From assembly GCA_039586575.1 (NCBI GenBank), contig JBDHKD010000010.1, forward strand, positions 1-64,000: 64,000 nucleotides of DNA, in the 5' to 3' direction. The translations under genes were made by a program, and so were the position numbers. This stretch comes from G020344215 sp039586575. GTDB taxonomy: Bacteria; Gemmatimonadota; Gemmatimonadetes; Palauibacterales; KS3-K002. This document shows, in pieces, positions 53,348 through 62,794 of the stretch (the stretch's first letter is position 1; every line of letters begins with the position of its first letter). A model generated the notes under the pieces. It worked only from the letters and a program-made list of their open reading frames with translations. It ran no database searches and had not been told where the DNA came from.

Positions 53348-54199
53348 ATGAAAGTCGAATTCCTTGGAACAGGCGGCGCGATCACCACGCCGCAGCCGGG
53401 CTGCGGCTGCCAGATCTGTGTCGCGGCGCGGAAAAAGGGTGTGCCTTACAGCAGAACCGGGCCCAGTACGTTCGTTCATGGGCCGGACGTCCTCATCGAT
53501 ACGCCGGAAGAGATCAAGTACCAGCTCGATCGCTCGACCGTGCAGCGCGTCACGGGCTGCTTCTACTCGCACTGGCATCCCGACCACGTGATGGGACGCC
53601 GAGTCTGGGAGATGAACAAGGACTGGCGTGGCTGGCCGGGCAGGAATGCCTGTACTGATATCTACGTACCGCAAGGCGTGGCGTCCGACTTCCGTGAGCG
53701 GCTGGGCACCTGGGAGCACCTTACCTTCTTCGAGCGGCGCGGGCTCGTTAGGCTGATCGAGGTGCCCGATGGAGACTCGGTGCGGATCGACAAGACCGAG
53801 ATCACGCCGCTGCGCCTGGCCGAGAGCTATGCCTACGCCTTCCTCTTCCAGGAGGGTGAAAAGCGTTTGTTGCTGGTGCCCGACGAACTACGCGGCTGGG
53901 ACCCGCCCGCCTCCGTTCGCGGTGTTGATCTGGCCGTGCTGCCGATGGGGGTCGTGGAGTTCGATCCGTTCAGCGGCGAGCGTCGGATCCACGAGAGCCA
54001 CAGCGTACTACGCTCGGAAGCGACGTTTAGGCAGACCCTGGACATCGTGCGCGAGTTGGAGGCGCGCCACGTCGTCCTGGCTCACATAGAGGAACCCGAT
54101 GGGCTAGGCTACGACGACCTGCTACGTTTGGCGAGTCGTCTCCAAGAGACGGGCCTCGACATCGCATTCGCCTTCGACACGCTGATACTCGAGGTCTGA
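53348..54199 (+). CDS. metallo-beta-lactamase fold hydrolase (PhnP-like)
   Basis: 283 residues from ATG 53348 with TAGGAGGGACCC. It begins KVEFLGTGGAITTPQPGCGCQIC, as in PhnP phosphodiesterases, where the Cys pair helps bind an extra zinc. Zinc motif SHWHPDH; a later His in VVLAHIEEPDG. PhnP-type enzymes hydrolyse cyclic phosphodiesters; the substrate here is unknown and no phosphonate genes are nearby. Confidence 0.83.
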   Translation: MKVEFLGTGGAITTPQPGCGCQICVAARKKGVPYSRTGPSTFVHGPDVLIDTPEEIKYQLDRSTVQRVTGCFYSHWHPDHVMGRRVWEMNKDWRGWPGRNACTDIYVPQGVASDFRERLGTWEHLTFFERRGLVRLIEVPDGDSVRIDKTEITPLRLAESYAYAFLFQEGEKRLLLVPDELRGWDPPASVRGVDLAVLPMGVVEFDPFSGERRIHESHSVLRSEATFRQTLDIVRELEARHVVLAHIEEPDGLGYDDLLRLASRLQETGLDIAFAFDTLILEV

Positions 54200-54215
54200 G
54201 CTCTTGGCCGGCCGA

Positions 54216-54725
54216 TCAGGGCAGCAGATCCCTGACCTCCACCTCGCCCCGGTTGCTGAAGCTGAGGTTGCGCCCTCCCAACGAGGTCTCCACCCGAAGC
54301 CGCGTCTCCAGCTCGTATTTAAGCGCGCCGCGCTGCAGCAGCGCCCGCGCACCCGCACCGACGCCTTCCCAGGTGAACTCGGCGGGGACTCTGACCTCGG
54401 TGTGCGCGCCGGCGCCTAGTGTGACCGCGTCCTCCCAGGTGGCGCTCCCAAAGTGGGTATCCTCGAGGTCGAGCAGCGCCTCGACTCGGACCGTGCGGAT
54501 ATCGTAATCGTTCGGGTTGAAGACATCGAGCACCAGGGTAAGCGAGCCGCCGGAGAGATCGAGGTCCGTGATCTCCAACGCCTCGAGCTCGACCGTCGGT
54601 TGCTCGAACGACAGCTGCCGCAGCGTGGCACACGAGCAGGCAAGGGGAACGAGAAAGCTGAGGAGCAGGCGGCCAGAACGTCGGCCGCAGCCGCTCGAGT
54701 AACCCTGGCTACCAGGCGATTCCAT
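54216..54725 (-). CDS. LEA type 2 (WHy domain) lipoprotein
   Basis: 169 residues from ATG 54725, overlapping the end of the gamma-glutamyltransferase gene by 17 bases. Signal ending in the lipobox-like PLAC. The mature domain (LEALEITDLDLSGGSLTLVL, DVFNPNDYDIRTVRVEA) is the WHy/LEA-2 beta sandwich, including the NPN motif. Bacterial members are stress-related or of unknown role. Confidence 0.78.
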   Translation of the reverse strand: MESPGSQGYSSGCGRRSGRLLLSFLVPLACSCATLRQLSFEQPTVELEALEITDLDLSGGSLTLVLDVFNPNDYDIRTVRVEALLDLEDTHFGSATWEDAVTLGAGAHTEVRVPAEFTWEGVGAGARALLQRGALKYELETRLRVETSLGGRNLSFSNRGEVEVRDLLP

Positions 54726-56568
54726 AGTCTTCGCCGTAATCACTCGACCCACCCCAAAACGAGCCGTGCTCCCAGTCGAAATAGATGGCGTTGAGAGGGC
54801 CCGACGTACGTGACCCGTAGGTGAGATCATACCCCTTCTCGCGGAGCTCGGTACGCACCCAGGGTGGCACCGTCTCATTCAACAACAGGCGGCCTGGGAT
54901 CGACCGGTGATCCCTGAACGAGTTACGCATCTGGTAGCTGTTGAAGTTGGCGGCCTCGACCGCCTGCTGAACGTTCATCCGGAACTCGACCACGTTTAGG
55001 AAGAACTGCAGCGTATTCTGGTCCTGCGTGTCACCCCCTTGAACCGCGACCGACAGGAAAGGTCTGCCGTCCTTGAGCGCGATGGTGGGGGTGAGCGTGG
55101 CCCGCGGCCGCTTCCCGGGCTCGATTACGTTGAACGGGTTCTCCGCCGGGTCGAGGACGAAACTCTGGGCGCGCTGGCTCATACCGATACCGGTGCGTCC
55201 GGCGATGACTGCAGGGATCCATCCGCCGCTCGGTGTTACCGACACGACCCAGCCCCCTGCATCGGCCGTCTGTATCGATGTCGTTCCCACGTAGAAATCG
55301 GCCTCGCCATTTCGCATCGCCGTACCTCTGGCGCCATCCGGCGGTGGCCACGTCGACTGCCAGCTTTCCAGGTACTGCAGGAACGGATTACTCTCGCCCT
55401 GGAACGGATACGGGTCACCAGGCCCGATTTGCGGGTCGTTACGCTCCCAGTTGATCAACTCCGCCCGCTGCTGCGCATACTCTTTCGACAAGAGACCCTC
55501 GATCGGTTCTGCGGGCGGGAAGTACGGATCACCGTAGTAGAAGTCGCGGTCGGCAAATGCCAGGCTCATCGCCTGGTACAGCGTGTGGATATAGCGGGCG
55601 CTGTTGTACCCCATCGATCGGAGATCAAAGTTCTCTAGGATGTTGAGCGCCTGGAGGAGCACCGGCCCTTGCACCCAGGTTGTCAACTTGTAGACCTCGA
55701 TCCCCTTGTAGATGATCATCTCCGGCTCTTCGATGTGCACCTGCCAGCCGGCAAGGTCGTCCATCGTGATGAGTCCACCCTGCTCTTGAGCGCCGCGCAC
55801 GAACTCCAGGGCGATGTCGCCCGTGTAAAAGCGATCATAGGCCGCATAGATGGCTTCCCTGCGGCTGGCCCCCGCGGCCAGGGCTTGCTGCTCTGCTTCC
55901 ACCAGCTTGTTCAGCATACCTGCGAGGTCCGGCTGCCTGAACACCTCGCCCGGGTCGGGCGCCTCACGATCCTCACCCTGGTGGGTCAGGAAGACCTCCG
56001 CCGAGTAGGGCCATTCCTTGATGCGCTCTTTGTCCCGCTCGATCGAGTTGGCGGTCTGTGCTTCGATGGGATAGCCCTCGGCCATCTGGATCGAAGGCTC
56101 CAGCACGTCCTCCAGGCTCAGAGTGCCATACTCGGCCAACATGACCAGGAGTCCCCCCGGAGTCCCGGGGGTGACCGCGGCGAGTGGACCGAGGTCGGGC
56201 GGGTAGGACAGTCCTTTGTCTCTGAAGAATTGCGGCGTGGCTCCGCTCGGAGCTACCCCCAGCGCGTTGATGCCGATCACCTTCCCGGTGTGCGGATGAT
56301 AGATCAGCGCCTGCGTCTCGCCGCCCCAGCCGAGTACATCCCACATGGTCGAGGTTGCGCCCAGCATGGCGCAGGCCGCATCGACCGCGTTACCACCTTT
56401 CAGGAACATCATGGCCCCGGCGGTCACGGCCAGCGGTTTCCCCGTGATGGCCACCCAGTGGCGGCCATGCAAGACTGGCTTCACCGTGCGTTGTGCGTGG
56501 AGGCTCCCGGGCGAGGGCAGGCTGAGCGCAGTCAGCATCGCGACGAGAGCCAGGTTGCCTGATCGCAT
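54709..56568 (-). CDS. gamma-glutamyltransferase family protein
   Basis: 619 residues from ATG 56568 (CTGGAGGAACC upstream) with a signal peptide ending LHAQ. N-terminal nucleophile hydrolase fold: MMFLKGGNAVDAACAMLGAT and TPGTPGGLLVML in the large subunit. The autoprocessing/nucleophile Thr is in GTTSIQTADAGGWVVSVTPS, where classical enzymes have TTHxSVxD, so this belongs to a divergent GGT clade. The small-subunit region includes PRATLTPTIALKDGRPFLS and VQGGDTQDQN. It should be periplasmic and act on glutathione or gamma-glutamyl peptides. Confidence 0.85.
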   Translation of the reverse strand: MRSGNLALVAMLTALSLPSPGSLHAQRTVKPVLHGRHWVAITGKPLAVTAGAMMFLKGGNAVDAACAMLGATSTMWDVLGWGGETQALIYHPHTGKVIGINALGVAPSGATPQFFRDKGLSYPPDLGPLAAVTPGTPGGLLVMLAEYGTLSLEDVLEPSIQMAEGYPIEAQTANSIERDKERIKEWPYSAEVFLTHQGEDREAPDPGEVFRQPDLAGMLNKLVEAEQQALAAGASRREAIYAAYDRFYTGDIALEFVRGAQEQGGLITMDDLAGWQVHIEEPEMIIYKGIEVYKLTTWVQGPVLLQALNILENFDLRSMGYNSARYIHTLYQAMSLAFADRDFYYGDPYFPPAEPIEGLLSKEYAQQRAELINWERNDPQIGPGDPYPFQGESNPFLQYLESWQSTWPPPDGARGTAMRNGEADFYVGTTSIQTADAGGWVVSVTPSGGWIPAVIAGRTGIGMSQRAQSFVLDPAENPFNVIEPGKRPRATLTPTIALKDGRPFLSVAVQGGDTQDQNTLQFFLNVVEFRMNVQQAVEAANFNSYQMRNSFRDHRSIPGRLLLNETVPPWVRTELREKGYDLTYGSRTSGPLNAIYFDWEHGSFWGGSSDYGEDYGIAW

Positions 56569-56702
56569 GGTTCCTCCAGGGTGGCAGGGATGCGTCCGTC
56601 TGTGGCACGCCGCACAAGATAGCACATCTTCGAGGGCTCGCACGGCCCCGCGGCGGCCAACGCAAAGCCCCGTCCGCACGTCAAAGGGGCAGGAGGTGGA
56701 AC

Positions 56703-57020
56703 ATGGTCTCGTTCCGGCAAACTGCAGCGGTCGTCTGGACGTTTCTCGCCTTCATGGTGGCGGCTGGCTTGGTCCTGAACCTCCGTTACAAGCCGCTCGG
56801 TGAGGCGGAGGCCTTCTACCTGGACACCTGGACCGGAGCGCTTCATGCGGTGCACCCGGAGGTGGAGGCACCGGCGGCTGCGCTGGATCTCTCAGTGACG
56901 CTGAGGCGCCAGCGAGCCGAGTTGAGAGTTCTCGAGGGACTGCTCAGGCGTGAGACGGCGCGCGGGACGTGTGGGAGCGTGCGTTTCGCTTTTCCAGCTG
57001 AAGTGACCGAGACTCGCTAG
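56703..57020 (+). CDS. small membrane-anchored protein of unknown function
   Basis: 105 residues. A near-perfect ribosome site, GGAGGTGGAAC, precedes ATG 56703. One N-terminal membrane helix (residues 8-26) is followed by a charged, partly helical region (LRRQRAELRVLEGLLRRETA). No family is recognised. Its stop overlaps the convergent stop of the 687-residue helical protein. Confidence 0.55.
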   Translation: MVSFRQTAAVVWTFLAFMVAAGLVLNLRYKPLGEAEAFYLDTWTGALHAVHPEVEAPAAALDLSVTLRRQRAELRVLEGLLRRETARGTCGSVRFAFPAEVTETR

Positions 57021-59080
57021 TCGGTAGCGGTCGGCGCTTCCTGGCCGAGGGCGGAGAGCGCCTCCCAGATCGCGGCTTGCACCGCCTCGCTGTGACGAGG
57101 CGCCGGCTTCTTCAGCAATCCGAGGGGTCCTTTCGCCTTCACGGGTCGGATCCCTCTCTGCAGGATCTCGAGGGCCGTTCTTGCGTCATCCGGTGAGTGG
57201 TTCGCGAATCCGGCCAGCGCGCGACAGACTTCCAGCAATACACCGTCGCTGTCGACGACCTTACCGTCCTCGGGGTCGAGGGCATGGGTATAGAATTCGA
57301 GCGCCTGCGGATGTCGACTGCCGATCGCCGCTAGATACGACACGGCGGCCTGCCGCACCTCGGACATGTCGTCGCGTAGTGCGTGCAAGAAGTGCTCCTC
57401 GGCGGCGGCGCCCTGGAGCTTGAACAGCGCCGTGAGGCTGGCATGCCGCACGTGGGAGTTCGAGTGGTAGAGGAAGCCGGTAATGGGCTGGGCGAGCGAC
57501 GCCTCGCCCAGTTCGCCCAACTCACCGAGAATGTGATGGATGGCAGGCCATTCCTCGTTCAAGCTCGGTAGCCGCGAGAGAAACGGCTGTAAGGCGCTGG
57601 GGCCTATGTCACGCAGCGCCTCATAAGCGCTGAGCCGCACGGCTTTGTCGTCACTCTCCGCATACAGCTCGAGCAAGCGCGGCGCCACGCCGTCGCCGAT
57701 GAAGGCCAGAATCCCGACAAGCAACTTACGGCTTTCCTTGTCCTGTCGCTCTAGGTCGTTGACTATGAATTGTAGGGTCGGCCCGTGTGACATCGAGCGC
57801 ACCATGAGCTCGCTGAGCTGCTGGAAGAACCGGTTCGCCTGTGTATCGGCGCGCCCGGCGCGCACGACTTGAACTATCTCGTCGAGCAGCGCGTACTTGC
57901 TGCGGCGCAACAGGTCCGGTGCGATACGGATCACGGTGGCGGCCAGCTTTTGAGTGGCCTCACCGTGGCTCGGCTGGCGCAGGTATTGCAAGTACTGGTC
58001 CTTGCGCACTATGAACGCATCGGCCAGATGGCGGGTCTCGACGGCCTGGCGCACTTCAAGCGGCAGTTCCTCTAGCGTCAGGACGTTCTGATCGACAAGC
58101 GCTTCAATGAAGTCGTGGTCAAGACTGCTGCCCATCGCGCACAGCTGATTCGCGATGTCCCTCAGCGCGCTTACGTGTCTGGCGATGATGTGCGCAGCAT
58201 CTTCGTCGCCGCCCACACGCTCGGGATGTTCACGTATGTTCTGTAGGTTCTCGATAATCGCCTGCGATGTGCCGACGAGTAGTTCGTCCGAGCAGTTGGC
58301 GACGATCTCTTGCTCGACCGAGGACTCGTCCAACACCGAAATATCGGCGGCGATCAGGTCGTAGTTGACCAGGAAGTCCTTCAGCAGGACCGGCGTGCGC
58401 ACCGGCCGGATCACGTCATCAATGATCTGGAGTTTGATCTGTCGTAGCTGCTCGGGACTCGCCCGTTTGTAGAGTGGTAGTACACGCAGGTCGCGGCGCA
58501 GGCGCGTAAGCGCCAACCTGACGCGCCAGGGCAGCCGGCGTTCGCGACCGACCATCTCGTGCCGGAAGACCGTCGAGATGCGCATGACCTGCCGCTCCAC
58601 GAAGGCCCGCGTCAGACGCTCCACGACATCTTTGCCACCACCCGTCGGCGGCTGGCTCATCAACTCGATGAACGTGTTGAACTCCGTCTCGGTTACATCC
58701 GCTTTGATCGAGAAGCTGAGCAGGTTCCAACGTTTGAAGAACTCGAGAAACTTCGGGGTGAACAGGTCCGCCATCCCCTTGATCATTACCTGATACAAGG
58801 GCAGGTGAATGTTCGTGTAGCCCTCGACGGCGATCTCCTGGCTCTCCTGTTTCTCGAGGATCAGGTAGGTGAGCTCCGCGCGGCCTTCCAGCAGATTCCT
58901 GAACTGCCCGTACAGGCCCGTCACCGCTCGCTGGGCCTCCGGGTGATCCGGGGCGTAGTAGCCGGTCCGCAGCATGGCCTGAATGAGGGCAAGGGTGAAC
59001 TCGGCGAGCGGGGTGTAGGCCTCCTTACGTTGTACGGAGGCCGCCGAGGGCACTGCCTTACCCGCAGGGACTGCGTCCAT
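57017..59080 (-). CDS. large HEAT-repeat-like cytosolic protein of unknown function
   Basis: 687 residues from ATG 59080 (GGAAAG upstream), with no signal peptide or membrane helix. The first 350 residues are helical without a recognised family. From about residue 400 come HEAT-type helix pairs (VRLSAYEALRDIGPSALQPF, VRHASLTALFKLQGAAAEEH, VRQAAVSYLAAIG). Probably a scaffold or regulator; the partner is unknown. Confidence 0.75.
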   Translation of the reverse strand: MDAVPAGKAVPSAASVQRKEAYTPLAEFTLALIQAMLRTGYYAPDHPEAQRAVTGLYGQFRNLLEGRAELTYLILEKQESQEIAVEGYTNIHLPLYQVMIKGMADLFTPKFLEFFKRWNLLSFSIKADVTETEFNTFIELMSQPPTGGGKDVVERLTRAFVERQVMRISTVFRHEMVGRERRLPWRVRLALTRLRRDLRVLPLYKRASPEQLRQIKLQIIDDVIRPVRTPVLLKDFLVNYDLIAADISVLDESSVEQEIVANCSDELLVGTSQAIIENLQNIREHPERVGGDEDAAHIIARHVSALRDIANQLCAMGSSLDHDFIEALVDQNVLTLEELPLEVRQAVETRHLADAFIVRKDQYLQYLRQPSHGEATQKLAATVIRIAPDLLRRSKYALLDEIVQVVRAGRADTQANRFFQQLSELMVRSMSHGPTLQFIVNDLERQDKESRKLLVGILAFIGDGVAPRLLELYAESDDKAVRLSAYEALRDIGPSALQPFLSRLPSLNEEWPAIHHILGELGELGEASLAQPITGFLYHSNSHVRHASLTALFKLQGAAAEEHFLHALRDDMSEVRQAAVSYLAAIGSRHPQALEFYTHALDPEDGKVVDSDGVLLEVCRALAGFANHSPDDARTALEILQRGIRPVKAKGPLGLLKKPAPRHSEAVQAAIWEALSALGQEAPTATD

Positions 59081-59218
59081 AATGACTTTCCAGCGGGGGA
59101 ACGTTCGGCGGGGTGCGACAGGGCGGAGCCGCAAGGCCGGCTGGACCGGCCTGGAGGTCTGGATCTCTCCTAGACGTGCCTACACCGGGGCCAAACTTCT
59201 GTTCCTCAGGGACTTCCG

Positions 59219-60682
59219 TCACAGCATGGGCTGGAAAAGGTAGCAGAAATTCTCGACGAGCCGGCGCGGCAGGGCTCTCGATCCGTGGCGCTCGTAAGTG
59301 AGCTCATCGCTGAGGGCGATCTCGGACTCGAGCTGCCGGCGGATACTGCCGAGGAAGACGTGATCCGAGACCTCGAGGTTGGTTTCGAAGTTGAGGTGCA
59401 GGCTGCGGTAGTCCAGGTTTGCGGATCCGAGCATGGCATATACACCGTCAACGACGAGGGCCTTGGCGTGCATGAACGGCGGTCGCCGCTCGAAAATGCG
59501 TACACCGACCTTGAGGAGCGGCGTGAAGAGGGCCCGGGCGGCGAAGTCCGTGTACCAGTGGTTGCTGCGTTTGGGGAGGACCAGCTTGACGTCGACGCCT
59601 CGTAGTGCCGCATTACGCACGGCTTGAACGATCGGCTCGTCGGGAACGAAGTACGGCGTGAGGATGACAATCGACTTCTGAGCGGCGACAATGGCGCCGA
59701 AGAAGGCATCCGCCAGCCCGTGCCCTTTGATCTCGGGGCCTCCGGGCACGATCTGCACCAGCGCATCGCCGGCGGCTTCGAGCTCAGGAAAGTACATCGG
59801 GTCGAAGAAGTGCTCGGGCGCTTCGCGGGATGCGAAGTACCAGTCCTCGACGAACTGGAACTGGAGGTCCGAGACGGCGGGGCCCTGCAGCTTGACGTGA
59901 TAGTCGCGTATTGCTGGGCCATTGCTACGAAGGGTGAGGTTCTTGTCGTGAATGTTGATTCCACCGACGAAGCCGATCTTCCCATCGATGACCGCGATCT
60001 TGCGGTGATTCCTCAGATTGATCTGAAAGCGTCCCTTCAGCGGATTTGCCTGTGTGATCGAGCAGACGCGTACACCTTCGCTACGTACGCCGTCGAAGAA
60101 GCGGGAAAGGTAGGCGCGGGTCGACCCGAATCGGTCGTAGAGTAGCCGGCACTCCACACCTTGACGCGCGCGGGCGGCGAGCTTGTCCAGTAGCTCTGTG
60201 CCGGTCTGGTCGCGCCCGAATATGAACGTCTGGAGGTGTATGGACGATTCGGCCGAGTCGAGGGCCTCGAACAGGGCAGGGTAGAACTGATCGCCATCGA
60301 CCAGTAGCTGCGCGCGGTTGCCACGGAACACGCGATTCGGGCGCACCGCCGCGTCGGTGGCGCGAAAGATGTGCTGCGCCGGGTATCTGCGAGCGTCCTC
60401 GGAGTCGGGATGGACGTAGTCGATGACGAGCCGTTCGAGCGTCGGATGCAAGGCAGCTCGCTGAGCCACCAGCGCCTTCGCCGCCTCGCGGGCCTCGGCG
60501 CCGCGCCGCACACGATCGACCCCGATGCTCAGGTAGGCGGTGGCCCCGACGTAAGGAAACGCCCAGACAATCGCCAGCCAGAGCACCGCCGAGACCGGCC
60601 GATGCTTGGTCAGCAGGACGTCGAGCGTGAGGACCACACCTAAGGCCAGATGCCCGATACCGAGAATCGTGAAGTCGAACAT
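59219..60682 (-). CDS. cls: cardiolipin synthase (phospholipase D superfamily)
   Basis: 487 residues. Two N-terminal membrane helices and two HKD motifs: NHRKIAVIDGKIGFVGGINI and MHAKALVVDGVYAMLGSANL. The length and the N-terminal PLDNc segment match bacterial ClsA-type enzymes, which condense phosphatidylglycerol into cardiolipin in the inner membrane. No clear ribosome site precedes the ATG. Confidence 0.9.
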   Translation of the reverse strand: MFDFTILGIGHLALGVVLTLDVLLTKHRPVSAVLWLAIVWAFPYVGATAYLSIGVDRVRRGAEAREAAKALVAQRAALHPTLERLVIDYVHPDSEDARRYPAQHIFRATDAAVRPNRVFRGNRAQLLVDGDQFYPALFEALDSAESSIHLQTFIFGRDQTGTELLDKLAARARQGVECRLLYDRFGSTRAYLSRFFDGVRSEGVRVCSITQANPLKGRFQINLRNHRKIAVIDGKIGFVGGINIHDKNLTLRSNGPAIRDYHVKLQGPAVSDLQFQFVEDWYFASREAPEHFFDPMYFPELEAAGDALVQIVPGGPEIKGHGLADAFFGAIVAAQKSIVILTPYFVPDEPIVQAVRNAALRGVDVKLVLPKRSNHWYTDFAARALFTPLLKVGVRIFERRPPFMHAKALVVDGVYAMLGSANLDYRSLHLNFETNLEVSDHVFLGSIRRQLESEIALSDELTYERHGSRALPRRLVENFCYLFQPML

Positions 60683-60842
60683 GCAACACTAAACGTACGC
60701 CGCGAGTCGGGAGCGCGCGACGTGCTTCGGCGCCGAGACAGGAGTTGCGGTGGCCGGCGGCCGCCCCCAGCTTTGTGCCGCCGCCCTGCGGCCGTCGGGG
60801 CCCCGAGCGACCAGCGCGGGGCCTCATTCTTGGAGGGCATGT

Positions 60843-61769
60843 ATGGATCCGATTACCCACACGATGCTGGGGGTGACGCTGGCCCAGACGGGGCTGAAGC
60901 AACGAACCGCCCTGGCCACGAGCACACTGGTGGTCGGGGCGAACCTCCCCGACCTCGACATGCTGGCCTACTTCTGGGGTGGCGAGACAGCGCTCGGGTT
61001 TCGCAGGGGACTGACCCACGGGATCTTGGCGCTGCTGATTCTGCCGTTGCTTCTCACGGGCCTGATGTTGTTCTGGGATCGAGCGGTGCGAAAACGGCGC
61101 GGCGGCAAAGCGCCGGCTGTCGCCCGGCAGCTGCTCTTACTCTCGTACCTTGCGGTGGCAACGCACCCCTTGCTCGACTTCTTGAACCCCTACGGCATGC
61201 GCCTTCTGGCACCGTTTTCGTACCGCTGGTTTTACGGCGATACGCTCTTCATCATCGACCCCTGGGTCTGGCTGCTACTCGTGGCGGGACTCTGGCTGGC
61301 GCGGCAGGGCCCTGGGGCGGCGCGGGCAGCGTTGGCCATCTCGGCCACCTACGTGATCCTCATGGCCGGTTCGAACCTCGTCGCGCGGGCCTTCGTCAAG
61401 CGCAGCCTGCAGGCGGAAGGGATTGTCGCCGAGCAGGTCATGACGGCGCCGCTGGCCGTGACGCCGTTCGAGCGCTGGGTCGTCGTGGCTGACAGCTCCG
61501 GGTACCAGGTCGGCATGCTCAACTGGTTCTCCCGGCCACCTCTGCAGCTGGCTCCCCTGCCTTATGACCGCGAGCCACCGCAAGAGGTCGCTGAGCTCGT
61601 CGTCCGGGAGCGTCGAGCCGGACGCTTCCTGAGCTGGGCCCGCTTTCCCTACTTCGTCGTAGATGCCGTCGGTAGCGGGTCGCGACTGCACATCGGCGAC
61701 GCGCGTTACGGGGTCGATCCGCTCGATTCCTGGGCTGCGATCAGCGTCGAGCTTCAGTCCGAGCCGTAG
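60843..61769 (+). CDS. YdjM-type inner-membrane metal-dependent hydrolase
   Basis: 308 residues from ATG 60843 (TTGGAGGGCATGT upstream). The N-terminus MDPITHTMLGVTLAQTG and the motifs GANLPDLDML, LTHGIL and THPLLDFLNPYG give the His/Asp metal ligands of the DUF457/YdjM family, with about six membrane helices. The C-terminal 110 residues form a soluble domain. Role unknown, perhaps lipid- or LPS-related. Confidence 0.85.
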   Translation: MDPITHTMLGVTLAQTGLKQRTALATSTLVVGANLPDLDMLAYFWGGETALGFRRGLTHGILALLILPLLLTGLMLFWDRAVRKRRGGKAPAVARQLLLLSYLAVATHPLLDFLNPYGMRLLAPFSYRWFYGDTLFIIDPWVWLLLVAGLWLARQGPGAARAALAISATYVILMAGSNLVARAFVKRSLQAEGIVAEQVMTAPLAVTPFERWVVVADSSGYQVGMLNWFSRPPLQLAPLPYDREPPQEVAELVVRERRAGRFLSWARFPYFVVDAVGSGSRLHIGDARYGVDPLDSWAAISVELQSEP

Positions 61770-61784
61770 TAACCGCCGACCCGG

Positions 61785-62357
61785 CTACGGTGAGCGGTCG
61801 GGAGGGCGGTCCGGGGGGAAGGCCGAGTCGGAGGCCGCCGTCATCACGAGGTGGCAGGCGCCTGCCCCTGCTGACCGACGAACAACCAGTCCGGTGCGTT
61901 CGAACAGCTGCAGCATACGCGTGTTTTCCGACAGCACAAAGGCGTCGAACTCGCGGACACCCTCGGCGTGGGCCACCCGCATGAGGTGCTTGAGGAGTAG
62001 CGAGCCGATTCCGCGGCCCTGGTGGGCGTCCTCGATGGTCAGCGCCACCTCGGCCCGCTCATCCGGACCACCTGGTGTGCAGGCGTACCGCCCAACGCCG
62101 ACGATCTGGTCGCTACCATCGCGAGCGAGTATGGCGAGCAGCGCTGCCTGCCGGTGAAAGTCGAGTTCGGTGAGATACACCAACTCCTGGGGACTGAGAC
62201 TCTTCTTTACTCCGTGAAAGCGGTAGTAGACAGTCTCCGGGCTGAGCCGCCCGAAAAGCTCGATTAGCCCCTGCTTGTCGTCGGGGCGTATGGCGCGGAT
62301 ATGCAGCTGCTCTCCGTCCCGCAGCACCTCAGCGGCAGCGTAGTCGTGTGCCCCCAT
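61785..62357 (-). CDS. GNAT-family N-acetyltransferase
   Basis: 190 residues from ATG 62357 (CCGGAGAG upstream). It begins LHIRAIRPDDKQGLIELFGR and continues LSPETVYYRFHGVKKSL, as in the GNAT domain of protein-lysine acetyltransferases. The acetyl-CoA loop is HQGRGIGSLLLKHL. A free-standing GNAT of this type may acetylate proteins; the substrate is unknown. Confidence 0.83.
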   Translation of the reverse strand: MGAHDYAAAEVLRDGEQLHIRAIRPDDKQGLIELFGRLSPETVYYRFHGVKKSLSPQELVYLTELDFHRQAALLAILARDGSDQIVGVGRYACTPGGPDERAEVALTIEDAHQGRGIGSLLLKHLMRVAHAEGVREFDAFVLSENTRMLQLFERTGLVVRRSAGAGACHLVMTAASDSAFPPDRPPDRSP

Positions 62358-62506
62358 TCTCTCCGGCTCACGCGTTGATATGGCGAAACCTGATGTGGTC
62401 GAGGGCGCGATTCTCGATCGAGCCCGCCACCCTCCTTTCGACAAGCTATCGCCATTGTGTAGCTTGGCCAGGGCGTCAGAGCACACTTCGCAGAGGAGGA
62501 GCAGGG

Positions 62507-62785
62507 ATGAAAGCTACGGCCGAGGTTCAGGTCATCCCCATCGGTTCGGGCGTGTCGGTGCGCGACGAAGTCAAGCGGGCGCACCGCATACTGGAAGAGG
62601 CGAACCTCAACGCCCAGCTCCACTCCAACGGGACAAACCTAGAAGGCGAAATCGGCGAGATCTTTAAAGCAGTGCAGAAGATCCACGAGACGCTGCACGC
62701 CGAGGGAACTGTCCGCATCGCGACCTTCCTGAAAGTTGCCACGCGGACCGATAAGGAGCCGTCTCTCGCGGGAAAGATGTTCTGA
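62507..62785 (+). CDS. thiamine-binding MTH1187/YkoF-like protein (DUF77)
   Basis: 92 residues from ATG 62507 (GAGGAGGAGCAGGG upstream). ATAEVQVIPIGSGVSVRDEV, LHSNGTNLEGEI and VRIATFLKVATRTDK are typical of the MTH1187 family of small ferredoxin-like proteins that bind thiamine or its precursors. It converges on the pyruvate phosphate dikinase gene with a 9-base gap. Confidence 0.88.
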   Translation: MKATAEVQVIPIGSGVSVRDEVKRAHRILEEANLNAQLHSNGTNLEGEIGEIFKAVQKIHETLHAEGTVRIATFLKVATRTDKEPSLAGKMF

Positions 62786-62794
62786 CTGCTCCTC

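Noticed and set aside
62357..62507. TPP riboswitch upstream of the thiamine-binding protein
   Set aside because: I could not find the conserved THI-box core in this short gap.
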